Shown here in pieces: positions 26,001 through 34,433 of a DNA stretch of 53,389 nt (its first letter is position 1; each line of letters starts with the position of its first letter). Where the stretch lies: positions 1 through 53,389 of the forward strand of contig BDSY01000047.1 of assembly GCA_002897895.1 (NCBI GenBank), written 5' to 3'. A program made the position numbers and the translations under genes. The notes under the pieces were generated by a model. That model saw only the letters and a list, made by a program, of their open reading frames with translations. It did no database searches and was not told the DNA's origin. This DNA comes from a bacterium BMS3Abin06 (GTDB lineage: Bacteria > Nitrospirota > Thermodesulfovibrionia > UBA6902).

Positions 26001-26280
26001 GAATAAGATAATCGATTCAATACGCAGCATTGAAAAAAGAATACCTGCATATGTAACAATTAAAAACGTCAAATATGTCTGGGGAAGCGGGCAGGAAGAT
26101 GTCTATCCTGTGGCGCAGTTTGAAAAATTATGGGGCGACATGACCGCTCTGAAAGATTTAAAGACCGGCTATGTTGCGGTTTCACGTTACCGCGGACAGC
26201 AATTAAAAGAACCGTCCATGCTTGATATCTGGGCGAACGACGGTTCGTTTGATTATTTAAAAAGCAAAGTAAGCCTGTAA
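23074..26280 (+). CDS. Predicted bifunctional GHMP sugar kinase / UTP-sugar-1-phosphate uridylyltransferase
   Basis: 1068 residues. Residues 1-170 are helical and unassigned. Residues ~175-560 carry GHMP kinase signs of the fucokinase type: GWSDIFFLGM with VVN (187-206), the ATP loop PKGSRLAVSTT (311-321), GGSGGGWQDSGGLWPGIK (363-380) and LGGMSGGGMAF (525-535). Residues ~685-1068 match a UDPGP-type pyrophosphorylase: VVTFAGGMGSRW, VVKPINPF, LLCHNIDTLG, TFEVTPRRIEDAGGG and YNTLTNWATIDSLLDFFGL. The pair would phosphorylate a free sugar at C1, then activate it with a nucleotide. Bacteroides and plant FKP/FKGP proteins have the reverse domain order. No Shine-Dalgarno is visible before the ATG. 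Sugar and nucleotide are unknown. Confidence 0.75.
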   Translation: MSNELIKTIVSENEDIRNRSINFLLQDKKKDELLKLAEELEAFRKSSDNLYNKVRASLFLFVIYRFYLQKNSEIIQCGEIPFEGVKAAFERDFEKALGIYLNNGSHNSAVFSAIADSYYKVSFKYLLDQVKLSISLCNENYNLYNINGLDEYPFAVPADLTAPDVETGRYPVGMDASPVRLDPSHSGWSDIFFLGMDFPEGARVVNMSVNLRIHGSSDPILPPCECYCRFIEEPVIHLVSIDLKASKKISALQELFNFGNDYLSLLKAGVVASGIIPPCFENKDIPLKDILRSMLNKSGGIEIITKVNGIPKGSRLAVSTTLLSTIITRLMRFSGQIKNRTGGLQEDERRVVASRAILGEWLGGSGGGWQDSGGLWPGIKVIAGKLAEEGRPEFGISRGCLLPEHNVFTREEISGEVEQRILDSMVLVHGGISQDVGPVLEMVTGKYLLKYEEEWKARIEGIRLFDGIVDALKAGDMQELGRLTTEDWEESIRKIIPWVNNAFTEDMIHKVKEEFRGDYLGFMMLGGMSGGGMAFIVNPGIREVFKKRIAGIMHGLKELYNSSFPFIIDPVVYDFEINHHGIMARLFRGRDAEVPGMYPDFRGKTDTDRPSDEEIDETEIRNRYGFDERSHEYMKKLLKSGEIGLEKNRLPAATRIQDAGYDDILHFENEKADSKYYDLGIDSIKKREIAVVTFAGGMGSRWSGGGAVVKPINPFMEINGKYRTFIESHIAKSRKTGELSGFMPPHVFTTSYLTHGAIVKYLESFNYFDYEGEVYLSPGKSIGHRVYPMERDLRFYWEEQFQQKMDDNVQKIRDDLHRALIEWAKSKGEGEDYSENKHILRFNPPGHWYEIPNLLKNGVLAGMLRDNENLKYLLCHNIDTLGAYVEPALLGMHIAGGSCLTFEVTPRRIEDAGGGLAKIDGRIRLIEGLAMPHEEDEYRLSYYNTLTNWATIDSLLDFFGLDRDLIMEADENMEKQNKIIDSIRSIEKRIPAYVTIKNVKYVWGSGQEDVYPVAQFEKLWGDMTALKDLKTGYVAVSRYRGQQLKEPSMLDIWANDGSFDYLKSKVSL

Positions 26281-26354
26281 TGGATACCGGCAGGGAATTA
26301 TCATTTATCCATAATTCGTAATTCCTAATTCGTAATTCAAGAATGGGGGATATC

Positions 26355-27398
26355 ATGACCAATAAAAAGAAAGCAGCCTTAATTAAAGGTGATAACAGGA
26401 AAGAAAACATAAAAAAATGTCTCACTCTTATCCGGGAAGATATTGAACCGATTAAGAATGCAAAGAATATCCTCATTAAGCCCAATCTCGTGGCCATCAA
26501 ACCGGATTTTGCCAATACCCATGTTGAGGCTATTGAGGCGGTTATTGAATTCATAAGGGATATTGTCCCTGATACGCGGATCACAATAGGCGAAGGCTCG
26601 GCCAGTGCCTTTTACAATGGATTGCCCACTGAAGATGTCTTTAAGGATTATGATTATTATCGCATAGAGAAAAAATATAATAATGTCTCTTTAACAGACT
26701 TTGATAATGACAGGAATGTGATTGAAAGCCCTATCCTTTCTGTTGTCGGCGATACTCATCTGAGAATTACGAGACGTGTGGAAGAATTTGATTACAAGAT
26801 ATCGCTTTCTGTTCCCAAGACCCACAACTTCGCTGTTGCAACATTCGGCATTAAAAACATGGCCGGGCTTGTGTTAAGGCAGGACATGGCCATGATACAC
26901 GGCATGAAAGGAGGCGTTGAGGTTGATGCGCCAAAAACCTTTCTGGATAAACTGCCTCCCGGAACAGTCTCAAGGGCGCGGCGAATACTCCCTAACGGGC
27001 TTATAAATTTTTTCTTTAAACAATACACTGCATACCGGAAAAGTGTAAAAATGATCCACAGAAACATCGTAGAACTCGCTAAAAGGGTCTGGCCCGACCT
27101 GGTTGTGCTTGACGGTTTTATATGCATGGAAGGCGATGGCCCTGTAGACGGCACGGCAGTTGAGATGAAGACAGCAATTGCCTCTGCGGATCCGGTAAAG
27201 GCAGACGGAGTCGGCGCCAGGCTGATCGGATTTGAGCCGGAAGAAATCGGGTACCTCTACTATCTGCAAAATGAAGAGAAGATGGGCGAATACTCTCTTG
27301 AAAATCTTGTCGGTGATGATTTGAATAAAATTAAAAAGGAATTCAGACGACACGGGACATATGATATCCAGTCTCAGTGGCGGGAGAAGGGGAATTAG
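26355..27398 (+). CDS. DUF362 domain protein without ferredoxin clusters
   Basis: 347 residues. DUF362 landmarks: NILIKPNLVAIKPDFANTHV, ITIGEGSASAFYNG, ISLSVPKTHNFAVATFGIKN and LDGFICMEGDGPVDGTAVEM. It lacks the Cys-rich C-terminal extension of the other DUF362 protein. The start at 26355 has GGGGG six bases upstream; the earlier ATG at 26343 has none. The preceding 60 bases contain a repeated AATTCGTAATTC motif. Function unknown. Confidence 0.87.
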   Translation: MTNKKKAALIKGDNRKENIKKCLTLIREDIEPIKNAKNILIKPNLVAIKPDFANTHVEAIEAVIEFIRDIVPDTRITIGEGSASAFYNGLPTEDVFKDYDYYRIEKKYNNVSLTDFDNDRNVIESPILSVVGDTHLRITRRVEEFDYKISLSVPKTHNFAVATFGIKNMAGLVLRQDMAMIHGMKGGVEVDAPKTFLDKLPPGTVSRARRILPNGLINFFFKQYTAYRKSVKMIHRNIVELAKRVWPDLVVLDGFICMEGDGPVDGTAVEMKTAIASADPVKADGVGARLIGFEPEEIGYLYYLQNEEKMGEYSLENLVGDDLNKIKKEFRRHGTYDIQSQWREKGN

Positions 27399-27410
27399 TA
27401 ATCAGAGAGT

Positions 27411-27452
27411 GAAAGCATTGCTGCGGCTTTCTGAAGGGTAATCTTCCGGCTT
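27411..27452 (-). pseudogene. Remnant of a UPF0175 antitoxin gene
   Basis: 42 bases that match the UPF0175 gene at 34525..34566 in 40 positions. Read on the minus strand it gives RKITLQKAAAMLS, exactly the segment of that antitoxin. No flanking coding sequence survives. It may mark a past insertion or recombination site. Confidence 0.7.
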
Positions 27453-27540
27453 GATTTTGGAGAGATCTAATGGGGAGTTTCATTTTACCCTTTACAGAGG
27501 TAAATAAAAGAGTTATAATTTACCTGTCTGGAGGTTAATA

Positions 27541-28824
27541 ATGACAAGAGATATTTTTAAGAGAATTATTGCTGATTCTCAGGAAAAAGATTTGTCCTAT
27601 GTAATTGAAAGGGATCTTCCGATACCTCTTGATACCGGTAAGATCATATCTCTGATCGGTGTGAGAAGGAGCGGGAAGACCCATGTGCTGTACTCATTGA
27701 TAAAAGAGATAAAAAAGACCACTTCCCCGGAAAATATCCTCTATATCAACTTCGAAGACGACAGGCTCTTTCCTATGGCGCTGAAAGACCTGAGCGCCAT
27801 GCCGGATGCATATTATGAGATGTATCCCGCAAAGAAAAATGAAAAGGTCTACTTCTTCTTTGACGAGATTCAGAATGTGGAGCATTGGGAAAAGTTCATA
27901 CGCCGTCTGTATGACTCGGAAAAATGTGTAATCTTTATAACAGGTTCTTCGGCAAAATTATTGAGCAAAGAGATCGCCACCGCCCTCCGCGGGAGAACAT
28001 TGAGCTATGAGGTATTTCCTCTTTCGTTCAGCGAATTTCTGAGGTTTAAGAAAATCAGGACTGACACACATTCCTCCGGATCAATCTCGAAAGCAAGAAA
28101 CGCCTTTTCAGAATATCTTGTAAAAGGCGGATTCCCCGAGATTATAAATTATGATCAGGCTGTGTATATGAAGACACTACAGGAATATATCGATCTTATC
28201 ACATACAGGGACATCATCGAACGTCACAGGGTCACAAACACGTTTCTTCTGAAACGGCTTATGAAGTTTTGCTTCACCAATATCTCAACGCATGTAAGCA
28301 TCAATAGACTCTATAATGATTTCAAATCCGAAGGGCTAAATATCTCAAGAAACACGGTCTATGAATATATTTCTTATCTTGAGGATGCCTTTGCGCTGTT
28401 TACCGTACCGTTATACGCCAGGTCCGTCAGGGAACAATGGAGAAACCCGAAAAAGATTTACAGCGTAGATGTCGGATTTAAGACTGCTATGGACTATTCT
28501 TTTTCCATAGATACCGGACGTATTTTTGAAAACATTGTTTTTCTTGAACTGAGAAGAAAGACAGAAAAAATATATTACGTTAAAGGAAAATACGAAACAG
28601 ACTTCTATTATATTTCAGGGGGAAAAGAGCATCTGCTTAATGTAAGCTATGATCTGGAATCACCGGCAACAAAAGAACGGGAGATCAGGGGATTAGTTGA
28701 GGCAATGGAAAAGCTTTCAATCAAAGAGGGGCGTATCATAACATCGGAGCATAAAGAATCGTTAAAAACCGGGGCAGGGAAGATTCATATTGTCCCGCTG
28801 TGGGAATGGCTGCTGAAGGCTTGA
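27541..28824 (+). CDS. AAA_14 / DUF4143 ATPase
   Basis: 427 residues. Walker A GVRRSGKTHVLYSLI near residue 40, ILYINFEDDRL, Walker B YFFFDEIQNVEHWEKFIRRL, and the sensor region FITGSSAKLLSKEIATALRG with FPLSFSEFL; the C-terminal half is DUF4143. The family is very common in bacteria and archaea and its role is unsettled (possible mobile or defence link). GGAGG lies six bases before ATG. It stands alone. Confidence 0.92.
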   Translation: MTRDIFKRIIADSQEKDLSYVIERDLPIPLDTGKIISLIGVRRSGKTHVLYSLIKEIKKTTSPENILYINFEDDRLFPMALKDLSAMPDAYYEMYPAKKNEKVYFFFDEIQNVEHWEKFIRRLYDSEKCVIFITGSSAKLLSKEIATALRGRTLSYEVFPLSFSEFLRFKKIRTDTHSSGSISKARNAFSEYLVKGGFPEIINYDQAVYMKTLQEYIDLITYRDIIERHRVTNTFLLKRLMKFCFTNISTHVSINRLYNDFKSEGLNISRNTVYEYISYLEDAFALFTVPLYARSVREQWRNPKKIYSVDVGFKTAMDYSFSIDTGRIFENIVFLELRRKTEKIYYVKGKYETDFYYISGGKEHLLNVSYDLESPATKEREIRGLVEAMEKLSIKEGRIITSEHKESLKTGAGKIHIVPLWEWLLKA

Positions 28825-29115
28825 TGCTATATTTTTCTGGTAAGAAACAAAGGAAGAGTGGTTTTAAGAGGGAGAAGGGGTAAAGCTCGATTGCTTAAAA
28901 AAAGATTTTGACAATTTGTGCAATTTCAAGGACACAGACCTATTTTGCAATTTATTTAAGACTATGATAATGCTTTGGAACTAAAGAGCTTCTGAATCCT
29001 ACTCCCTTTAATAGCCGGCTAAAATAATCAAATCAAGCTTGCCCCCTGTGCTGTGTGTGCAGTACATAGCGGTCAGGAGACGATAGCTTTTCGGGTACAG
29101 GTTTATAATCCGGAA
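28825..29115. other. 291-bp intergenic region
   Basis: No gene seen. Around 29005..29042 the minus strand reads AAGCTTGATTTGATTATTTT then AGCCGGCTAT, which resembles the segment GGCTTGATTTTGTGAGTTTA then GCCGGCTAT at 39426..39456. It is probably a degraded REP-like element. Confidence 0.5.
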
Positions 29116-32094
29116 TCACACCATTTTCCACCCGGCTTTGGCAATGCAGATTTTACTCACTTTAATTTTCAGCTTTTTATCAAGTCTTTTCATTTCAGCT
29201 TCCTTTTCCTGAAATAGCTTCTTTTTCTCCTGAGCAATTTTATCAGCAAGTCTGCTGTATTCTTTTTCAAGTTTGTGAATTTCTTTTCTTAACGTCTGAC
29301 GCTCCTCAAAAGTTTTGGAACTTAGTCTCTTCTTTTTTGTCTCATTTATTTCTGTCTCTTTTTTTTGTAAAGACTCATGAAGGCTCATCAGGATTTCTTC
29401 AGAATAAATCTCCAGTTTATCAAGCTCTCTCTCGTAGTATTCTTCATTCCTTCCGTTGATTTTTTCCTCAAGACGTTCCTGAATTTTCGAAAGTTCACTA
29501 TTTAATAAGTCATCATCAGGGATCGTTACGGAATTCATATCCGCAGCAAGCAAATCCTTCCCTTCCGCCTGAATAGTCATAAATTTATCTGCAAGCTCCT
29601 TTTCAATAACAATCCAGTCATATCCTTTTTTCACTAATATCACATTAATAATATGATCCTCTGTATCTATACCTTCAAATGTCAATTTGTATACAGCCCA
29701 GAATCCGCTTTTACCGAGGTAAGGCTCGATTTGAGAAACTTTATGCCCGCCCTTTGTATAACATAATGTAATAGAATGAATACGTTCTGATGATTCGGTC
29801 TTTAAGTTGTTTATAATATCTTTCACCATTGGATGTCTGAGATGCAATCTCTCGGCGTCAATATCTTTATTGTGCCTGCCGACATAATAATATCCGCGGC
29901 TCATACTCTCTTTGCCCGAAATGCTGAATGATCCGGGCGCTGAATCAATCTTTAAGAGATAGCAGCCATTTGACAATTTGTATTCAGCCGGCCACAGGCT
30001 GCTTATTATTAATTTTGCAAGCATCATATCCAGGGCGCTCAAATCCTGCTTTATTTTATTGTCAATTACTTTGAATCTTGCCCTGACCTCATCATCAAAG
30101 TTTTCAAGAAGCTTGGACCTTGTTTCTATTATTTTTTTATTGATCTGTTCCGCAAGCTCTGCCTGGAGTTTATCGAATGCCTTATTGATTTCATCATCTG
30201 TGCGGCAGGACTGATATATGTCAAGAATGCGTTTCTCGAAATCAACGCCCGAGCCTATAGAGCCAAGTATTTCATCCGAAGCGCCAAACAGGCCGCTGAA
30301 AAGTCTGAACTTCTGGTCAAGGAGTTCATATACCCTGCAGTCAGCGGCAATTTTCCTGTTCAGGAAATTAAGAGCAATCACATCATATTTCTGCCCGTAC
30401 CTATGGCATCGTCCTACTCTCTGCTCTATTCGCTGCGGGTTCCAGGGGAGATCAAAATTTATAACAAGGTTGCAGAACTGAAGGTTAATGCCTTCTGCTC
30501 CGGCTTCAGTGGTAAGGAATATACTGGTATGACGGTGAAATTCATGAATTAATGCGTCTCTGATCGCGACCGCCCTTGATATGTATCCTCCTGTTTCATG
30601 ATGCGGTCTTTCTTTCACCCATCTGTCATAAGCCCTTTTGGCTGTTACACCATTATTTGAGCCGTTAAAGACTGTTATCAACTCCTTATATCCATTGTCG
30701 GAAAGCAGATTGAAAAGATACTCCTGCGTCCTCCTTGACTCTGTAAATATAACCGCTTTTTCATTCCATCCCATTTTCCTGCAGTGGGCAAAAGCCTTGT
30801 CCAGAGCAATAAGCAGGGCATCCCCCTTTGATGTTTTCTGAATGGATTCGGCAAGGTTCCGCATATGAATCAATTCGTTTTTTTCAGCCTCCAGCTCTTC
30901 CTCCGTGAAAAATCTCCCGTTTGCGTTTTCAGCGTCTATATCCCCAGTTTCTACAGGTTCTGTATCCTCTCTTCTGGCGATTTCCTCGGATTCTTCTTCA
31001 TAGCCGTCAACATCATCAAGCAATTCACTTATCTGAATGGTTTTTTGATCGGATAACAACTTGTTAATATTGTTAATCAGGCCGTTAAGCGTTTTTGCAA
31101 TCGCAAAACTCGAACTCGCAAGGATTTTCCAAAAAACCAATATTAGAAGGTGACGGTATTTCGAGTTTATAGCTGCAACATCGGGCCTTCTTAAATATCC
31201 TGAAACAAGTTCATAAAGCTCAGCTTCATCATCAGTCGGCGTAAAATCCTCTACCATTGACAAACGGTTTGTGTAGCGGACATATTCCTGAACCTGCCGT
31301 CTGATAGTCCGCACCGCAATACCCGATATCCGTTCTTTTAAAGTCTCCTCATTTACAGACTCACGCCCGTTGTTGTCTGCCAGAAACATCTTTCTGAACG
31401 AATATTCAGAGCCAAAGGTCTTGTCTTCAATAAAACTCACCAGTCCATACAGTTCCATCAGGGAATTTTGCAGCGGAGTTGCAGTCAGGAGAAGCTTGGG
31501 AATTCCGGTGAATAACTTTTTAAGCGTCCTGGCCTGCTTGCTGCCGGACTTTTTATAAACATTCCTCAGGCGGTGCGCCTCATCTATTACCACCAGGTCC
31601 CATTTACCCACTGCCGCGATTTCAGCGCTTTTTGAATAAGCAAAGGGGATGGAAACAATGACAACAGCATTTCTTTTAAAGGGGTTTATTTTTCCGTTTT
31701 TTTTAGACGCCCGATATTCGAATCCGTCAACTATAACACCCGGCACGTCAAACTTTTCGAGCAGTTCATTTTGCCACTGCTGACGTATGGGCGCCGGTAC
31801 TACAGCAATAATTTTTCGTTTACCTTCCGCCCATAACTGGCTGATCACCAGTCCCGCCTCAATAGTCTTCCCAAGCCCTACTTCATCGCAGAGTATCGCC
31901 CCGCGCGACATCGGAGACTTAAAAGCAAAGAGCGCCGCATCTACCTGATGGGGATTCAGGTCAACCATTGCTGCTGAAAGAGGGGATTCCAGTTTTTTCA
32001 GATCATGCGCCGCCCGCTTGAGTGTGAGTTCATGGGCGGTTATGATTTGATGGAAGAGGGGGAGAGAAGATGGATTCATATAACTCTCGTCCAC
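29116..32094 (-). CDS. SNF2-family helicase with C-terminal coiled coil
   Basis: 992 residues. Superfamily 2 motifs: NPHQVDAALFAF (Q-like, 47-58), ILCDEVGLGKTIEAGL (67-82), DLVVIDEAHRLRN (166-178), LLTATPLQNS, then the helicase C half with FLTTEAGAEGINLQFCNLVI and PWNPQRIEQRVGRCHRYGQ. The last ~150 residues are a charged Lys/Glu coiled coil. Related proteins include RapA and the DrmD helicase of DISARM-type defence, but no methyltransferase or other DISARM gene is beside it. Start is GTG 32094 or ATG 32079; the latter follows GAGAG. Nearest upstream gene is the HEPN-motif protein. Confidence 0.9.
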   Translation of the reverse strand: MDESYMNPSSLPLFHQIITAHELTLKRAAHDLKKLESPLSAAMVDLNPHQVDAALFAFKSPMSRGAILCDEVGLGKTIEAGLVISQLWAEGKRKIIAVVPAPIRQQWQNELLEKFDVPGVIVDGFEYRASKKNGKINPFKRNAVVIVSIPFAYSKSAEIAAVGKWDLVVIDEAHRLRNVYKKSGSKQARTLKKLFTGIPKLLLTATPLQNSLMELYGLVSFIEDKTFGSEYSFRKMFLADNNGRESVNEETLKERISGIAVRTIRRQVQEYVRYTNRLSMVEDFTPTDDEAELYELVSGYLRRPDVAAINSKYRHLLILVFWKILASSSFAIAKTLNGLINNINKLLSDQKTIQISELLDDVDGYEEESEEIARREDTEPVETGDIDAENANGRFFTEEELEAEKNELIHMRNLAESIQKTSKGDALLIALDKAFAHCRKMGWNEKAVIFTESRRTQEYLFNLLSDNGYKELITVFNGSNNGVTAKRAYDRWVKERPHHETGGYISRAVAIRDALIHEFHRHTSIFLTTEAGAEGINLQFCNLVINFDLPWNPQRIEQRVGRCHRYGQKYDVIALNFLNRKIAADCRVYELLDQKFRLFSGLFGASDEILGSIGSGVDFEKRILDIYQSCRTDDEINKAFDKLQAELAEQINKKIIETRSKLLENFDDEVRARFKVIDNKIKQDLSALDMMLAKLIISSLWPAEYKLSNGCYLLKIDSAPGSFSISGKESMSRGYYYVGRHNKDIDAERLHLRHPMVKDIINNLKTESSERIHSITLCYTKGGHKVSQIEPYLGKSGFWAVYKLTFEGIDTEDHIINVILVKKGYDWIVIEKELADKFMTIQAEGKDLLAADMNSVTIPDDDLLNSELSKIQERLEEKINGRNEEYYERELDKLEIYSEEILMSLHESLQKKETEINETKKKRLSSKTFEERQTLRKEIHKLEKEYSRLADKIAQEKKKLFQEKEAEMKRLDKKLKIKVSKICIAKAGWKMV

Positions 32095-32194
32095 TTGTTG
32101 ATTTGCATAATTTTCGAAAGACTCCGTTACAATGCTAATACTTGTTTTTTTGAGCGGTAATGGCCCAAATCTTTTTACAATTAATCTTGATGGA

Positions 32195-32315
32195 TTCGTA
32201 AAAAGTCGTCATTTCCGCGAAAGCGGAAATCCAGAGCGTATGTAGCTATCTGAAAAGACTGGATTCCCGTTTCCACGGGAATGACAGAAAAGTGCTTTTT
32301 AAGACTTTTTACGAG
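32195..32315. mobile_element. MITE-like element with CGTAAAAAGTC ends
   Basis: About 120 bp. Terminal inverted repeats TCGTAAAAAGTC (32196..32207) and GACTTTTTACGA (32303..32314). Inside, GTCATTTCCGCGAAAGCGGA and CTGGATTCCCGTTTCCACGG form two internal hairpins. No coding capacity. It lies between the HEPN-motif gene and the SNF2 gene, and its ends suggest it moved in as a unit. Confidence 0.75.
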
Positions 32316-32319
32316 AACA

Positions 32320-33756
32320 TCAATCTTCACTTTCAAAATAAGACAAAATCATTAAGAGTGCCAGCATCTTTTTTGCAGCATTTGTTATAGTGCCGAATGT
32401 CAATTCCCTGCCATGAAGAATATCGTTCCTCTCATCGTAAAGTTCTCCACAGAAGTAATCAATAAAATCAACGTCAACATAAAACCGGAGAGCTGTTTCA
32501 TTTAGAAGCTCTCTCACTTTTGCAATTTCAATCTCCTTCTTATTGCGGTCTATTCTTAATCCTAATTCAGAAATGTTGCCACTGGTAACTTCCCAATAGT
32601 TTTTCATTGTTCCGTCAGATAAGATGTATGATTCATTGTTCTTATCTATCTCGAACGTGCAAGATTTATAGGAATGGTTCACCTCATGGGGAGTTTTTTT
32701 ATAAATAGGCTTGCCCTGTTTATTAAACAGTTCTGCTAGATCCCATAAAAGTCCTTCTATTTGCGGAAGTAATGTTGATACAGATGCAAAATATTGTTCT
32801 TCATAAAAGCAACGCATAGCTTCCAAAAGAATAAGCTTCCTTCCCGGTTTAATAGAGATGTTTTCTATTAAGTTGCAAACATACCCTTCGGTCTCAGTTG
32901 TTAGAAAATCGTTGACCATTAACTGCAGCATCTTCTTGTCATCTTTAGTTAGTTTCCATTCTTCATATAGTTTGTTAAATTCTTTATTATCCAGAAAGCC
33001 ACAAAAGCGCAAGGGGAAATCGAGATATTGCGGATCCAAATATTGCAAACGCCACCTTGTGTGATTTAACAGATAGGCTATCTGCCTTTCTATGTTATAT
33101 GTAGGCGATTGACTCTTAAGAAGTTCCAGAACTTGAAGTTTAATGTTTTCCTTGGAATTGACAATCAACCGTTTTTCAAATCTCAAACTCTCTTTGTTTT
33201 GTTTTATCCTCCATAGCCGGAGTTTTTTGTATTCGTCATTTTGCATCCTTTTATTTGTTTGTTTCTCATCACCATTCTTTTTTATAAGAGTGTCTATTTC
33301 TAAGAGGAGTTTATTAAAAACATCTTTTAAATCTTCTATCAACTGATCTTTCATCGCCAAAAAATCTTCATATTTGACACCTAAAATATGATCTCTGAAG
33401 AAATACAAAAGATTGTCTATATTTTTCTCCTCAGATAATTGATCATTCAGAGATTGTTGCTTTAAGAATGTTTCCACTTGAACATTCTTAACTCGTAGTT
33501 GCAAACAGGTTTTTATTAAAAATCTCAAGTCTTCTATGGATAACTTGCTCCATTCAATGTCATCGCCGGAAATCTTAATTGTTTCAATATATGTATCGAA
33601 GAATTCGGAAGGTGACTGATTTAGGAATGCCGATTTGATTTTAGTATTTCTTGCATAATCGCTACGTTCAATAGCTCCAATTTCAAGAGTAATACCTGAT
33701 GTTAGAAGTGTAATTGTTGACGATTTTAAATGTGAAAAAGAAATAACTGTTGCCAA
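32320..33756 (-). CDS. Uncharacterised protein with C-terminal HEPN-type RNDILH motif
   Basis: 478 residues, no homolog recognised by eye. The first two thirds are helical and charged. The C-terminal third (ALLEAMRCFYEEQYFAS, then LPQIEGLLWDLAELF, and YDERNDILHGRE at 440-451) matches the architecture of HEPN-like domains. R443 and H448 give the R-x4-H motif of HEPN ribonucleases. The start is a TTG with AGAGGA seven bases upstream. Possible roles are anti-phage abortive infection or toxin; that is inference from the motif and from its position beside a SNF2 helicase and TA genes. Confidence 0.6.
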   Translation of the reverse strand: MATVISFSHLKSSTITLLTSGITLEIGAIERSDYARNTKIKSAFLNQSPSEFFDTYIETIKISGDDIEWSKLSIEDLRFLIKTCLQLRVKNVQVETFLKQQSLNDQLSEEKNIDNLLYFFRDHILGVKYEDFLAMKDQLIEDLKDVFNKLLLEIDTLIKKNGDEKQTNKRMQNDEYKKLRLWRIKQNKESLRFEKRLIVNSKENIKLQVLELLKSQSPTYNIERQIAYLLNHTRWRLQYLDPQYLDFPLRFCGFLDNKEFNKLYEEWKLTKDDKKMLQLMVNDFLTTETEGYVCNLIENISIKPGRKLILLEAMRCFYEEQYFASVSTLLPQIEGLLWDLAELFNKQGKPIYKKTPHEVNHSYKSCTFEIDKNNESYILSDGTMKNYWEVTSGNISELGLRIDRNKKEIEIAKVRELLNETALRFYVDVDFIDYFCGELYDERNDILHGRELTFGTITNAAKKMLALLMILSYFESED

Positions 33757-33815
33757 GTCTATTCCTCTAAGTGTAACGGAATATGTTTCTAAGAATTAAC
33801 ATCATCCTTCATCCA

Positions 33816-34046
33816 TCAAGCTTTCTTCAACAGCTCAAAATACTCTTCCCTGCTCATATTCACTGTCCGCATGTTGTTCTTTATTATATCGACATCGATC
33901 TCCTTATATTCGGGAATAACTACAGCCCGTTTAGCGCCGGGGCATGTCAAGACATGATGAGAGCCTTCTTTTCGTTTATATTTACACCCGTATAGTTCAA
34001 ATATTTTTAACAACGTTTTCCAGTCCGTAGGGAATATTCTCGGCAT
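33816..34046 (-). CDS. hicA: HicA family toxin
   Basis: 76 residues of the double-stranded-RNA-binding-like fold of HicA mRNA interferases. The catalytic His is in KRKEGSHHVLTCPG. It begins one base after the hicB stop codon, so the module is antitoxin-first, as in some hicBA loci. It acts by cutting mRNA in a translation-independent manner. Confidence 0.9.
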   Translation of the reverse strand: MPRIFPTDWKTLLKIFELYGCKYKRKEGSHHVLTCPGAKRAVVIPEYKEIDVDIIKNNMRTVNMSREEYFELLKKA

Positions 34047-34316
34047 TTACGCAACCTGAACCAATTTCTTCTCGAACCCAATCATTTCGTTTTCGGGCAC
34101 TGCGGTATCGTCTTTCATTACATAGCCGCATTCTGAAAGATAATCATCAAGTGTACCCATTTCTTTCATCTCGGCAAACTGTATCTTTACCACCTCATTA
34201 AGATTAGCTTTTGCCTCTTCAACGGTTAGCCCCTGGGCAATAAAATCCAGTTCCGGAATTTTGGCTATGCACCATTTCCCCTTTTGCCATAACTCAATGG
34301 TTGCTTGTAATTTCAT
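34047..34316 (-). CDS. hicB: HicB family antitoxin
   Basis: 89 residues. The first ~50 form the partial RNase H-like HicB domain (KLQATIELWQKGKWCIAKIP, ELDFIAQGLTVEEAKANLNE). The remainder is a short helical tail. AGGAGG lies five bases before the ATG at 34316; the GTG two codons earlier overlaps this site. It should neutralise HicA and regulate the pair. Confidence 0.88.
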   Translation of the reverse strand: MKLQATIELWQKGKWCIAKIPELDFIAQGLTVEEAKANLNEVVKIQFAEMKEMGTLDDYLSECGYVMKDDTAVPENEMIGFEKKLVQVA

Positions 34317-34433
34317 TTGCACCTCCTAAATATGTCTTCTAAAAAAGTTGCTACAAATAATTTTTCTGCCGATTTTATCAAACCTTCGAGCCGCACAATT
34401 TTGTTCATTAATTTATTAACAAATTGCTATTCA

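Noticed and set aside
29116..33756. DISARM system
   Set aside because: Only a SNF2 helicase resembles a DISARM part; the methyltransferase, DUF1998 and phospholipase D components are missing.
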